Shown here piece by piece: positions 8,758 through 17,733 of a stretch of 64,000 nt of DNA. The notes under the pieces are model-generated. The model worked only from the letters and a program-made list of their open reading frames with translations. It was not told where the DNA came from and did not search any database. Origin of the DNA: Planctomycetota bacterium (GTDB taxonomy: Bacteria > Planctomycetota > B15-G4 > SIAN01); contig JANQQL010000001.1 in the NCBI GenBank assembly GCA_028289345.1, positions 1-64,000 of the forward strand. The letters run 5' to 3'. Each line of letters starts with the position of its first letter. Position 1 is the stretch's first letter. The position numbers and the translations under genes are program-made.

Positions 8758-8994
8758 TCAGCTCCCTTTGACCTTGGCGAGCAGCTTTTCCGGGTCAAAA
8801 CCGACCATCACTTCCCCGTCGATCACCAAAGTGGGCGTCGACTGCGAGCCAAGGTCGATCAGTTCCTTGAGGGCGGCGGGATCCGATTGGACGTCCTTGG
8901 CCACGAATTCGACGTTGTTTTGCGACAGAAACTCCATCGCGGTATGGCAGGGCGGTCAGCCCGGTTGGTGATAGACCGTCACGGAAGATGCCAT
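8758..8994 (-). CDS. Glutaredoxin-like selenoprotein (UPPC), read through in-frame UGA
   Basis: 78 residues from ATG 8994, with GGAGA six bases upstream. The frame reads MASSVTVYHQPG, then UGA as codon 13, then PPCHTAMEFLSQ and a full glutaredoxin fold: NVEFVAKDV, the cis-Pro loop QSTPTLVIDG, and a C-terminal helix LLAKVKGS, ending at TGA 8758-8760. The UGA sits exactly where the first Cys of the CxxC redox site belongs, giving U-P-P-C. An 8-bp hairpin with a GUU loop lies 23 nt after the UGA, as bacterial SECIS elements require. It would reduce disulfides or glutathionylated targets in the cytoplasm. It follows transketolase by 105 bases on the same strand and may share its transcript. A standard stop-to-stop search misses it. 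Confidence 0.88.
8922..8940 (-). promoter_or_regulatory. SECIS hairpin of the glutaredoxin-like selenoprotein
   Basis: GCGAUGGA GUU UCUGUCGC folds into eight consecutive pairs (two U-G/G-U wobbles) with a GUU loop whose first base is G. The loop begins 23 nt after the UGA. Position, stem length and loop G all fit bacterial SECIS elements that bind SelB. Confidence 0.75.
8956..8958 (-). other. Selenocysteine UGA codon (glutaredoxin-like gene)
   Basis: In-frame TGA at codon 13, flanked by YHQPG and PPCHT. The glutaredoxin frame continues for 65 codons after it. Confidence 0.85.
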
Positions 8995-9000
8995 CGTGAT

Positions 9001-9005
9001 TCTCC
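9001..9005 (-). promoter_or_regulatory. Shine-Dalgarno of the glutaredoxin-like selenoprotein
   Basis: GGAGA on the minus strand, six bases before ATG 8994. It supports translation initiating ahead of the in-frame UGA. Confidence 0.6.
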
Positions 9006-9099
9006 AAAGAGTGAAAAGCCGTGGGGCTTGTCGCCACCGCACGAGTCATTGTACCGCGCTCGAGCCGCCAACCCCAATTCGCCCCGCGTTGCGGCGCGA

Positions 9100-11199
9100 T
9101 CAGGCACCCGACCCGCTCGCCTCCTGCGACAGGTGGCTCACCACGCAACGCACAGCTTCCGCCACCGCACCCACGGTGATCCCAAGGTTTTGGTAGTTCA
9201 CGGATCCCGGAGCCGAAGCACCGAACCGGTCGATGCCGACACAACTTCCCTGATCTCCGACCCAGCGTTCCCAACCCAAAGTCGCACCCGCCTCGACCGC
9301 CACGCGAGCACGAATCGAGGGAGGCAACACCGAGTCCCGATAGGCCACGGGTTGCTCCTGAAACGCCTCCCAGCACGGCATGGAGACCACTCTCACCGGC
9401 ACCCCCTCTTGGCGCAGTACTTCGCTGGCTTCCACCGCGAGGGACAGCTCCGACCCGGTCGCAAGGAGGATGGCACGCGGTTCGGAATCGGGATCCGAAA
9501 AGACATAAGCGCCCCGCATCACCCCTTCTTTGCCATGGGCATCGGTTTCCGGGAACACCGGCAGATTCTGACGGCTCAACACCATGGCGGTCGGGCCTGA
9601 CTGACGCATCATGGCCAACCGCCAACCATGGAGCGTTTCGTTGGCGTCTCCGGGTCGCACCACGAACAAATTCGGCATCGCCCGCAAGGACATCAGGTGC
9701 TCGACCGGCTGGTGAGTCGGGCCGTCCTCCCCCACGCCGATGGAGTCATGGGTCCAAACGTGAACGACGGGCAGCTCGCTGAGCGCGGCAAGTCGGACCG
9801 AGGGACGCATATAGTCCGAGAAACAGAAGAACGTCCCGGTGAACGGCCTGACACCGCCATGCAGCGACATGCCGTTGGCAATCGCCCCCATGGCATGTTC
9901 GCGAACCCCGAAATGGACGTTGCGACCAGCTCCCGATTGGCCATCGAACGATCCCGCGTCACTGAGCAGGGTCTTGGTGGAACACGAAAGATCTGCATCG
10001 CCACCGACCAAGGTTTCGACGTTCTTGGCCAGCGCATTGAGCACCTTGCCACCGGCAGAACGGGTTGCGACCTGACTGCCTGGCTCGAAGGCGGGAAGCT
10101 CGGCATCCCAACCAGCGGGAAGCTCTCCACTCCATGCTTGGGCCCACTGACCGGCCTGGGCCTCGTTCCCCTGCTTCCATTTCGCGAACCGCTTCTCCCA
10201 AGCTTGGTGGAGCTCGACTCCGCGCTGGAATCCCTCACGACAATGGTCGCGAACTGCGGCAGGGACTTCGAAGGGCTCTTCGGACCAACCCAAGGCCCGC
10301 TTCGTGAGCGCCACCTCTTCCACACCGAGAGGTGCGCCGTGGGCGTCGCAAGTTCCCGCCTTGTTGGGCGAGCCGAAACCGATGGTCGTCTTCACCACGA
10401 TCAGCGAAGGACGCTCGGTGTCTGCCTTGGCCGCGGCGATCGCCGCATCGATCGCGTCCAGGTCGTGATCCCCGTCCACCACGGTTTGCACATGCCAGCC
10501 GCAAGCTTCGTAGCGACGCGCGACATCCTCCGTGAAGGTCATCGAGGTCGGCCCATCCAAAGAGACATCGTTGGAATCGTAAAGGTAGATCAGCTTGCCA
10601 AGTTTGCAGTGGCCGGCGAGAGAGGCGGCCTCGGCAGAGATGCCTTCCATCAAGTCTCCGTCGGAGACGAGGGCGTAGGTGAAGTGATCGACGATGTCTT
10701 GGCCGTCTCGATGGAAACGCTGAGCAAGCATGCGTTCCGCGATGGCCATCCCGACCGCGTTCGCGGTTCCTTGCCCCAACGGCCCGGTGGTCGCCTCGAC
10801 CCCGGCCGTGACACCAAACTCAGGATGCCCCGGCGTCTTGCTCTCCCACTGACGGAAGTTCTTCAGATCGTCTCGAGAGACTTCGTACCCGTACAGATGG
10901 AGCAACGCGTACAGCAAGATGCTGCCATGCCCGGGAGAGAGAATGAACCGATCCCGGTCCGACCAATCAGGGTTGGACGGATCGAAGTTGAGATGGCGTT
11001 GCCAAAGGACATAGCTCATGGGAGCCGCGCCGAGCGGGAGTCCGGGATGTCCCGAATTCGCCTTTTGGACCGCATCGATGGACAGAGCGCGGATGGCGTT
11101 GATGCAGAGCTGATCGATGGACGGATTGCTGGATGGCACGAGCCTCTCCTGTCCCCAAAACGAGGGTTCGGTTGCAGACGGATCGATGGATTTCTTCAT
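9100..11199 (-). CDS. tkt: Transketolase
   Basis: 699 residues, the usual length. It transfers two-carbon ketol units between sugar phosphates in the pentose phosphate pathway, using thiamine diphosphate and a divalent metal. Visible signatures: [12 protein letters not shown] near 49-60; the ThDP/metal motif [12 protein letters not shown] near 180; the catalytic-Glu region [14 protein letters not shown] near 430; [10 protein letters not shown] near 495; and the C-terminal domain with ILLATGSE. All three transketolase domains (PP, Pyr, C-terminal) are complete. The ribosome binding site is weak. The seleno-glutaredoxin gene follows by 105 bases on the same strand. Confidence 0.97.
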   Translation of the reverse strand: MKKSIDPSATEPSFWGQERLVPSSNPSIDQLCINAIRALSIDAVQKANSGHPGLPLGAAPMSYVLWQRHLNFDPSNPDWSDRDRFILSPGHGSILLYALLHLYGYEVSRDDLKNFRQWESKTPGHPEFGVTAGVEATTGPLGQGTANAVGMAIAERMLAQRFHRDGQDIVDHFTYALVSDGDLMEGISAEAASLAGHCKLGKLIYLYDSNDVSLDGPTSMTFTEDVARRYEACGWHVQTVVDGDHDLDAIDAAIAAAKADTERPSLIVVKTTIGFGSPNKAGTCDAHGAPLGVEEVALTKRALGWSEEPFEVPAAVRDHCREGFQRGVELHQAWEKRFAKWKQGNEAQAGQWAQAWSGELPAGWDAELPAFEPGSQVATRSAGGKVLNALAKNVETLVGGDADLSCSTKTLLSDAGSFDGQSGAGRNVHFGVREHAMGAIANGMSLHGGVRPFTGTFFCFSDYMRPSVRLAALSELPVVHVWTHDSIGVGEDGPTHQPVEHLMSLRAMPNLFVVRPGDANETLHGWRLAMMRQSGPTAMVLSRQNLPVFPETDAHGKEGVMRGAYVFSDPDSEPRAILLATGSELSLAVEASEVLRQEGVPVRVVSMPCWEAFQEQPVAYRDSVLPPSIRARVAVEAGATLGWERWVGDQGSCVGIDRFGASAPGSVNYQNLGITVGAVAEAVRCVVSHLSQEASGSGA

Positions 11200-11502
11200 G
11201 GTCGCCGGTTTCCGCCACGGCGACCGTCAATTCCCCAGTCAGACCGCGCCGAGCCTACGCTTTTTGATCCAGGGCCTCCAGGCGAGAGCCGAGCTTTCGC
11301 CAACCGGAATCCGAGACTCGCGGCGCCGACGCCCGCTCTGGCGCAACACCTGGACGGCTCTTCGTGTGCCGGCCGGGATCCTGCGATCAAAGCGATCGGC
11401 TTTCCCGAAGATACTCACGTCTTTCCCCCGTCAGCGACCCACTGCAAAAGCGGCGGATCCCTCAGCTACAGAATGCCCGGAGAAAACGAGAGCCGTGCTT
11501 CT
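11200..11502. other. Intergenic stretch without recognisable gene
   Basis: 303 bases between the epimerase 3' end and the transketolase start. No coding frame with protein character, tRNA or strong hairpin was found. It must carry the transketolase promoter on the minus strand, but no convincing -35/-10 pair was identified. Confidence 0.4.
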
Positions 11503-12495
11503 TCAAAGGGCCGCGGTGCGAAGACGTGGAAGCTGTTCCCGGCACGTGGTCACGGTGTCTTCGACCACCTCCCTCAGGGAACGGCGGGCCGTCCAACCGA
11601 GTCGCCTTTGGGCCCGATCCAACTCCGGGACCCGGCGCCGCACTTCCTGATAGTCCGCGCCGTACACCCGCTCCGAGTTCAAATGCAACAATGGCGAGGA
11701 GCTGCTCGCGCAGCGTTGGACGAGTCGTGCCAGAGCGGCGACAGTCGTCTCTTCAGAAGAGCCCAAGTTGAGCACTTCTCCGGGCTCTTCGACACAATCG
11801 AGAATCCGTAGCAGTCCGTCCACCACGTCATCCACGTGGACCAGACAACGGGTCTGATCACCATCCCCGAAGATCGTGATCGGCTGGTTGGTCAGGGCTT
11901 GCTCCACCATTCTCGGCAAGACCATCCCGTGACGGCCACTCTGCCCCGGTCCCACGGTGTTGAACAATCGCGTTCGCCAAACCGGAACGCCGCGCCGTCG
12001 CTGCAGCCGCTCCCCTGCCTCTTCCATGCGGACCTTGGAAGCCGCATAGGCCCAGCGGGCTTCGCTCCAAGTGGACGAAACCAGGGGCGCAGACTCGGGA
12101 ACCGGAACCGGAGGACGGCGACCGTACACTTCCGAAGAGGAAACCAGTAGCAGCGGGGTTCGACATCGCTCGGCCGCAGCCAAGACCGCCCACGAGGCGC
12201 GAACGTTGCGCGCATAGGTTCGTCGTGGCTGCTCCATGGTCCGACGCATCCCGACCACCGCCGCCAAGTGGACCACCGCTTGACACTCTTCCATCAGCGA
12301 AGTGAGCGGCGCTTCTTCCACCTGGCGACGAAACCAGGTGAGGCGCGGGTGCGCCGGTCCAGGAGTCTCGGTTCGCGCCGTCGGGCCACTCGCGTCGTCC
12401 ACCACGAGGACCCGATCTCCGCGGGCGAGTAGCGCTCCCACGAGTCGGGAACCCACGAACCCTGCACCGCCAGTGACCAGGTAGCTGGGAATCAT
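11503..12495 (-). CDS. NAD-dependent sugar-nucleotide epimerase/dehydratase (extended SDR)
   Basis: 330 residues from ATG 12495; upstream frame is non-coding. The Rossmann NAD-binding motif is at the start (VTGGAGFVGS, residues 6-15), an Asp for the adenosine ribose follows (VVDDASG), and the catalytic YxxxK is YAASK near residue 142, with the active-site Ser region LLVSSSEVYGR before it. The C-terminal half has NTVGPGQSGRHGMVLPRMV and FGDGDQTRCLVHVDDV, typical of UDP-glucose 4-epimerase, UDP-glucuronate decarboxylase and dTDP-glucose dehydratase relatives. Substrate cannot be fixed from sequence. It likely makes an activated sugar for surface glycans. It is divergent from the secreted PcRGLX-like gene. 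Confidence 0.88.
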   Translation of the reverse strand: MIPSYLVTGGAGFVGSRLVGALLARGDRVLVVDDASGPTARTETPGPAHPRLTWFRRQVEEAPLTSLMEECQAVVHLAAVVGMRRTMEQPRRTYARNVRASWAVLAAAERCRTPLLLVSSSEVYGRRPPVPVPESAPLVSSTWSEARWAYAASKVRMEEAGERLQRRRGVPVWRTRLFNTVGPGQSGRHGMVLPRMVEQALTNQPITIFGDGDQTRCLVHVDDVVDGLLRILDCVEEPGEVLNLGSSEETTVAALARLVQRCASSSSPLLHLNSERVYGADYQEVRRRVPELDRAQRRLGWTARRSLREVVEDTVTTCREQLPRLRTAAL

Positions 12496-12649
12496 TCGCC
12501 TCCGAAGCACGGATCCCGCTCGGTTCTTCCGGCGGGGAGATTCTGGAGAATAGACGAATTGAAGCGTGGGGTATTCCCTCTCGCGAAACTCCAAGGCTCC
12601 CCGTTGGTTGTGAGGAGGGGGCCGACGAGCCGCCCCTCCGGAGAATCGC

Positions 12650-15412
12650 TTGCTCGAGACAACCACTCCTTCCTGGCCCGAATCGCTCCGCCAACGGAGG
12701 TCCCGCCTGGCTTGGCGGGTCGTGCCACTCCTTGGGCTCCTGGCCCTGACACCCCTTGCGATCGCGACCCCACCCACCGGCTCCGGAGTGCACTTCCGGG
12801 TGGCGGAGCCCGTCGGGGTCGCTCGCACCGGAGACGTGGTTCGAGTGGGAGTTCCCCTGGCCCGCGGACGCTATCCGGGCGCCGAGCGGAACTCTTCGCT
12901 CCCTCTTCAAGTCGAGGGAATTCCGATCTCTCAAAACCGGGTCCTGCAGCTTTGGCCGGACGGATCGGCACGTTGGACGCTGCTGAAGTTTCCCATCGAA
13001 TTGGCGGCTCGTGAACAACGCCGCTTCGAAATCGTCGAAGCCGCCGCCTCTCCGGCTCCGGCCATCGCCGAGGCCACCGAAACGGACATCCGAATCAACA
13101 CCGGCCCGCTCGAATTCACGGTGAGTCGCGGGACCCGCTTCCGCCTTCTGGATTCGATCGAATGCAAGGGCCAACGAGTCACCGGAGTCCCGACTGACAC
13201 CGGGATCACATTGACCGACTCCCACGGAACCACGTTCCACGGAATGGCCGATCGAGTCGTGCTCCAAGAAAACGGACCGGTCCAAGCGACGGTCGAAGTG
13301 GAAGGACGATTTTTCGACGCCGCAGGAAAAGCGTTACTCCCACGGGCGAGTCAGTCTGAGGACCGGAGTGCTATCCGTTTCTCTCTATGGCTCACCGCGA
13401 CCCGCGGTCGCTCAGACTTGAAACTGCTGTTCAACCTCGCCAATCCAGGCAGCAAAGATCTGCAAGCCTTTGAGGGGCGACCGGCTCAGTTCGGGAGCAA
13501 GCAGTTTTCCAACCAAGACACCCTCAAACAGTGGTTGTACTTCCAGGACTTGCGCCTGCGCGTTCCTTTGGAGGTGGAGTTGGCCACCGACGTGCGAACC
13601 GCCGAGCAGGCGGTCGAGTCGGGAGCCGACGAGGAAGTGCTTCTCCAGCAGTGGTACCTTCCCGCCGAAGCGATCCAAGGTACGAATGCTCCCGCCGGAT
13701 TCCGGACCACGTTGACCCACAATCATCGGATGGCGCTGAGCAACCGTGCCCGCAGCGACGGATGGATGAGCCTGCAAGGCTCCGGCGGAAGGGTGATCGC
13801 CGCCTTCGAATACTTCTGGCAGAACTGGCCCAAGTCCCTGGGATTCCGCGAGCGGCAGTTGGAATTCGGCGTGTTCCCCGATCTCCCCGCCAATGCACTC
13901 GCCCAGTGGACCTACGCTGCGGCCAAGGACGTCTACCACGTCCAATCGTGGACGGACGGAACCAAGGCCAACGAGCCCGAGAACTTCCAGGTCAAGGATC
14001 GTTCTCAACACGTGTTCCAAGGAGGTCGTTGGAAAGCCCATCGAATGTGGCTGCAGTTTGCGGCGAACCAGGACTCGGATCCTGCCCAAGACGTCCGCGC
14101 GTTCCGCCACCCTTTGGTCGGGGTGATCGACGGCGACTATCTCGTCTCCACCGGCACTTGGCCCGAGTTCTTTCCTGGAACGTTGCGGACGGAAGACGCC
14201 ATGGTGAATGCCGCCCTGACCGGCCGCCGCCGCTGGCGCACGGCCCTTCTCGCGAACCGCCCGGCATCCTTCCCGTCGAAGACCTCGATCCCTGCAAGCC
14301 GAGACGACACCACCCAACGCGGCTGGGCCAATCTGTACGGGTATCCCAACTTCGGAGACTTGTCCTGGGGCGGAGGCAAAGGTCGCTACTGCAATCTGCA
14401 CTACGACTGGCCGTTCGGCATGCTCCTGGACTTCCTTCGATACGGCGATGACGAGTTCTTTCGGCTAGGCGACCAAATGGCTCGCTACCGCCGCGAGTGG
14501 GGCCAGTACCACCATCGAGGAGGAATGGTGTGGGCCGACGGACTGTCCTGGTACGAGCAATCGGACCACGGTTTCGAACCGGAACGGCCGCGACGCACCC
14601 ACAACTGGAACGGCGGCCTCCTCCTGCACTACCTGCTGACCGGGGAAGAGCTGTCGCGACGCGCGGTGATCGAGAATGCCGATGGCTGCCATGATTCCTT
14701 CTACTGGGGATATCGCCTGGGCGGCAAGCTAGACCAAACCGCAATTCAAACCTCCACGCGAGAACAAGGCTGGGCGATCCTGGCCATGCTGCACGGTTAC
14801 CAGCTGACCGGCGATTCCAAATACCTCGAACAATGCAAGCGGGTCATTCGCCAAATCACCTTGCCGACTCTCCAGGAAGTCGGCGGGATGCGACAGTTCG
14901 TCAAGAAACACGGCAGCCTCATGTTCGGGTACTGCAGCTCCGGTTTCTTGAAGCTGTACGACGCCCTCCCGAAGGACGATCCACTGCGGAAGGACATGGC
15001 GGACCTGTTCGTGCAAATCGTCGACGGCGTCGAAAACCCGGAGATCAAGACCGAAGCGCAGCTCCAACAGGGCCGTTTCACACCTCCCAAGTACAAAGAC
15101 CCATGGGGCAAGCCGAGCACGACCTACAGTCTGTTCTTCACCGATCCGCTGGCGTTTCTCGTGAAGGAAGTCTCTCCTCACCCGGCCCTCTCCCGACGAT
15201 TGAAAGAGAACCTGTACACAGCATTCGTTCACCAGTCCTCGCCGGAACCAACTCGCATTCAGAGTCCGGAAACCTGGCCCACTCCTGGTTTTCGAACCGT
15301 GACCGGCGGACAGATCACCAAGGAACTGGGCTGGATGGGACTCCTGGGGAACTACGCTCTGGCGACTTTTTGCGAGGTGGAGTCGCCTCCCGACTTTCGG
15401 CGTCGCGATTGA
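12650..15412 (+). CDS. Large secreted PcRGLX/YetA-like protein
   Basis: 920 residues from TTG 12650, chosen for the GGAGA just upstream. A basic stretch and hydrophobic core (LAWRVVPLLGLLALTPLAIA) form a signal peptide. The N-terminal 200 residues are a beta-rich domain beginning PTGSGVHFRVAEPVGVARTGDVVRVGVPLARG. The middle (200-550) is beta-rich, and the C-terminal 350 residues are alpha-helical with an (alpha/alpha) toroid look (GYPNFGDLSWGGGKG, NWNGGLLLHYLLTGEE). This order resembles exo-rhamnogalacturonan lyase-like PcRGLX/YetA proteins, so a polysaccharide lyase or hydrolase role is likely. Trp, Tyr and His are frequent in putative sugar-binding positions. The fold class is fairly likely, the exact substrate unknown. 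Confidence 0.65.
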   Translation: MLETTTPSWPESLRQRRSRLAWRVVPLLGLLALTPLAIATPPTGSGVHFRVAEPVGVARTGDVVRVGVPLARGRYPGAERNSSLPLQVEGIPISQNRVLQLWPDGSARWTLLKFPIELAAREQRRFEIVEAAASPAPAIAEATETDIRINTGPLEFTVSRGTRFRLLDSIECKGQRVTGVPTDTGITLTDSHGTTFHGMADRVVLQENGPVQATVEVEGRFFDAAGKALLPRASQSEDRSAIRFSLWLTATRGRSDLKLLFNLANPGSKDLQAFEGRPAQFGSKQFSNQDTLKQWLYFQDLRLRVPLEVELATDVRTAEQAVESGADEEVLLQQWYLPAEAIQGTNAPAGFRTTLTHNHRMALSNRARSDGWMSLQGSGGRVIAAFEYFWQNWPKSLGFRERQLEFGVFPDLPANALAQWTYAAAKDVYHVQSWTDGTKANEPENFQVKDRSQHVFQGGRWKAHRMWLQFAANQDSDPAQDVRAFRHPLVGVIDGDYLVSTGTWPEFFPGTLRTEDAMVNAALTGRRRWRTALLANRPASFPSKTSIPASRDDTTQRGWANLYGYPNFGDLSWGGGKGRYCNLHYDWPFGMLLDFLRYGDDEFFRLGDQMARYRREWGQYHHRGGMVWADGLSWYEQSDHGFEPERPRRTHNWNGGLLLHYLLTGEELSRRAVIENADGCHDSFYWGYRLGGKLDQTAIQTSTREQGWAILAMLHGYQLTGDSKYLEQCKRVIRQITLPTLQEVGGMRQFVKKHGSLMFGYCSSGFLKLYDALPKDDPLRKDMADLFVQIVDGVENPEIKTEAQLQQGRFTPPKYKDPWGKPSTTYSLFFTDPLAFLVKEVSPHPALSRRLKENLYTAFVHQSSPEPTRIQSPETWPTPGFRTVTGGQITKELGWMGLLGNYALATFCEVESPPDFRRRD

Positions 15413-15502
15413 GCAAAGTGGCGGCGCCAACGAGCCGGCCGTGGTGACACGTTCGGAGGAACCCTCGAAGAGCGTCCCGCCCGCCCCCCCATCCCCCTTT
15501 GA

Positions 15503-17278
15503 TCAGAAGGAATCCCGGCCTTCAATCGTCACCGATTCGAGAACTCCGCGAAAGGTCTGACGATGTTCGCGGTCGGTCCCCAGGTCGATGTACGGAAGCA
15601 CCCAGGGATCACGCTTGCACGGCAGGGTCATCTCCTGGCTTTGATCCCCAACTTGAAATTCCACCCGATGCGCGTCCCACGAGGCACACACCTCGTGCGG
15701 CCCCGTCGACTGCGGTACGGGCAATGCCAAACGATGCGCGCCCCCCCGTCGGTCGTGGCACAACAGGATGACTTCCTCAGCCACGACGAAGCATTCCACG
15801 GCATTCGACGAGCAGGGTTGGTCTCCGTAGGCGTTGTCTGCTCCTGGAAACGGCGAGCCGACGATGGTCGTTCCGAGACCTAAGTCCGAGGATCTCACGT
15901 CGAGAGAGTACGGGCCGTCGAACTGTCGCCCTTGACCTCTCGAGTAGTGGATGTCGGCGGTCGATCGTTGGGGCTCGCCATCCCTGGGTCCCCCGTTGTG
16001 AATCACCAGATCCGGCCAACCATCCACGTCCAGGTCTCCGACCGCGGCACTCTTGGGTTGATTGGCAGGGAATGTCGTCGTGTCGCGAAGGAAGCCACGC
16101 GAACCGTCTCCCCAAAACACGGTGAAATGAGGCGCGTATCTTGCACTGACCAGCAAGTCCGTGCAGCCATCGACATCCAAGTCCGCGGCCGCCACCGTGA
16201 AAGGAAAGCTCTTCTCGGGAAAGGTCAAGAACTGCGGGTCGAGATCCGGGCGGCCGCTGTACCAGATCGAGATCCGGTCCCGCTTTGGCTCGGTGAACAC
16301 GACATCGATTTCCCCGTCCTCGTCGAGATCCGCGCTGACCACCCCGAGACTGCCCTCCGTCGGAAGCACCGCCGAACGCGAATACTCGGGAGACCAAAGT
16401 CCCTCGCGGATGGCTCCCCCGATGACTGCCGAGCCGGCTCCGGCCCCTCGCGCGCCAAAGAAACTGAAGACGATGTCCAAGACCCCATCTTGGTCGCGAT
16501 CCCACACACTGACCGCTTCACAAGACGAAGTGAAGGGGATGCCGCCCTGTCGTGGGAACCCCCCGCTCCCATCTCCATAGAAGAGTCGGGATCCGGTGTG
16601 ATGACCGGGCTGAAAAGTGCTGAACAAGACATCCCAGTTGCCGTCCTGGTCGAAGTCCGCAATCGCGTTTCCTTGGGCCAGGTGGGTGGGTAAGGCGAGC
16701 GAATCGGACCAGGCGAACTCGGGTCCCCAATACACCCGGGACCGATTGCCTCGGGCATTGCTCACCACCAGATCCAGAACATCGTCCCCGTTCAAATCCC
16801 CCGCAGAGATTCCCCGAGCTCCCTCGGTCAGGAATTCCTTGCACTCATAGGCACCCCGCTTCGACGTGCCATAGGCAATCAGGGACGCCGCCCGTGCCTG
16901 ATGTTGGCTGCCGGACACCGGATAGTTGCCGAGAACCAAGTCCGGCCTTCCGTCGTCGTTCAAGTCCCGGAAACCCGGAACGCACCAGAGGAACTGCCGC
17001 AAGGACGGCCGTGGTTCCGGAAACCGGACCGCCATTTCGATTCGAACACCGCTCCGGTTCTCGGGGAGCCAAGCCGAGAGCGTCGCTTGTCCGGGCTTCA
17101 GAACCACTCCCGACTCCGTCGGGACCACCCCCTGGCAGGTTCGTAGCTGCGAACTCTGAACATCGACCGGGAACTCGAAAGCGACCGACCGGCGACCGCG
17201 AGCCACCTCCTCCGGTTCCCGGGTCGACACATTGCGGCAAGCGGCCACTCCAAGAACGAGAAGTAGCGGCACCAGCAA
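15503..17278 (-). CDS. FG-GAP/VCBS-repeat lipoprotein
   Basis: About 591 residues. The start is uncertain: TTG 17278 gives a hydrophobic leader ending in the lipobox VLGVAAC, but no strong ribosome binding site is seen and translation may be coupled to the peptide gene ending 15 bases upstream. From about residue 90 to 470 there are at least seven FG-GAP repeats with calcium-binding loops (DLNDDGRPDLV, DLNGDDVLDLV, DFDQDGNWDVL, DRDQDGVLDIV, DLDEDGEIDVV, DLDVDGCTDLL, DLDVDGWPDLV), building an integrin-like beta-propeller. The C-terminal 120 residues look like a lectin/LamG-type beta-sandwich. It is outer-membrane or surface located. It is the last gene of the radical SAM/peptide cluster and may be the partner or carrier of the modified peptide. 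Confidence 0.75.
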   Translation of the reverse strand: MLVPLLLVLGVAACRNVSTREPEEVARGRRSVAFEFPVDVQSSQLRTCQGVVPTESGVVLKPGQATLSAWLPENRSGVRIEMAVRFPEPRPSLRQFLWCVPGFRDLNDDGRPDLVLGNYPVSGSQHQARAASLIAYGTSKRGAYECKEFLTEGARGISAGDLNGDDVLDLVVSNARGNRSRVYWGPEFAWSDSLALPTHLAQGNAIADFDQDGNWDVLFSTFQPGHHTGSRLFYGDGSGGFPRQGGIPFTSSCEAVSVWDRDQDGVLDIVFSFFGARGAGAGSAVIGGAIREGLWSPEYSRSAVLPTEGSLGVVSADLDEDGEIDVVFTEPKRDRISIWYSGRPDLDPQFLTFPEKSFPFTVAAADLDVDGCTDLLVSARYAPHFTVFWGDGSRGFLRDTTTFPANQPKSAAVGDLDVDGWPDLVIHNGGPRDGEPQRSTADIHYSRGQGRQFDGPYSLDVRSSDLGLGTTIVGSPFPGADNAYGDQPCSSNAVECFVVAEEVILLCHDRRGGAHRLALPVPQSTGPHEVCASWDAHRVEFQVGDQSQEMTLPCKRDPWVLPYIDLGTDREHRQTFRGVLESVTIEGRDSF

Positions 17279-17292
17279 CCGCCAGCGGGCGA

Positions 17293-17496
17293 CTACTTGT
17301 CGGCGATGTCCTCGCTGCCGTACGGGAGACGGGTTTGAACGTCGTCGATCTCCAGGTCCAGGGACACGTCCTGGTCTTGGGAATCCCTCGGCTTGCGAGC
17401 CATGGGCAAGGTCGAATCGAAGCCGGACGGCTTTGCCGCGTCCGAGTCCGGGTTCCCGTCGTTCGGAGTGTCTTTGGTGTCGTCGTTCGAATTCAT
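17293..17496 (-). CDS. Small acidic peptide B, candidate RiPP precursor
   Basis: 67 residues from ATG 17496, with GGGAG seven bases upstream. Very rich in Asp, Ser and Pro, no Cys, no signal peptide. Residues 44-52 read VSLDLEIDD, matching PSLDLELER in the neighbouring peptide. The C-terminal tail is VQTRLPYGSEDIADK. It begins 15 bases after peptide A and is transcribed with the radical SAM/RRE enzyme. Radical SAM enzymes with a PqqD-like RRE usually act on such short co-encoded peptides. No similarity to a named RiPP family is recognised, so precursor status is inference from context. Confidence 0.6.
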   Translation of the reverse strand: MNSNDDTKDTPNDGNPDSDAAKPSGFDSTLPMARKPRDSQDQDVSLDLEIDDVQTRLPYGSEDIADK

Positions 17497-17511
17497 CTCG
17501 CAACTCCCTGA

Positions 17512-17703
17512 TCACATTTCTTGTCCGGTGAACCCTTCCTTCATCACGCCTTCCGTCTCGATCCGTTCCAATTCCAGGTCGAGACTCGGGCCCGGCTCGG
17601 AAGACTTCCCGGACTTGGCACCGGGCGTCCCGGGGGTGTCGGAGTCCCCGAGCGGGCTCGGCTCCGCAAGCCGATCCCGCAACGATTTCTCATTCCTGCC
17701 CAT
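17512..17703 (-). CDS. Small acidic peptide A, candidate RiPP precursor
   Basis: 63 residues from ATG 17703 (GGAG six bases upstream at 17710-17713); a GTG four codons earlier is less likely. Composition is dominated by Ser, Pro, Gly, Glu and Asp, with no Cys and no signal. Residues about 42-51 read GPSLDLELER, shared with peptide B. The tail after it (GVMKEGFTGQEM) is unlike that of B, as expected if the shared element is a recognition segment and the tail the modified core. It starts 30 bases after the radical SAM gene. The shadow frames here have no protein character. Confidence 0.6.
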   Translation of the reverse strand: MGRNEKSLRDRLAEPSPLGDSDTPGTPGAKSGKSSEPGPSLDLELERIETEGVMKEGFTGQEM

Positions 17704-17733
17704 TCCCGTCTCCACTCCTTTCGATCCCGGTTC

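Noticed and set aside
9628..11811. 727-codon open frame on the plus strand
   Set aside because: It is the complement of transketolase; composition is Arg/Gly/Pro-rich with no domain, as expected from antisense frames in GC-rich genes.
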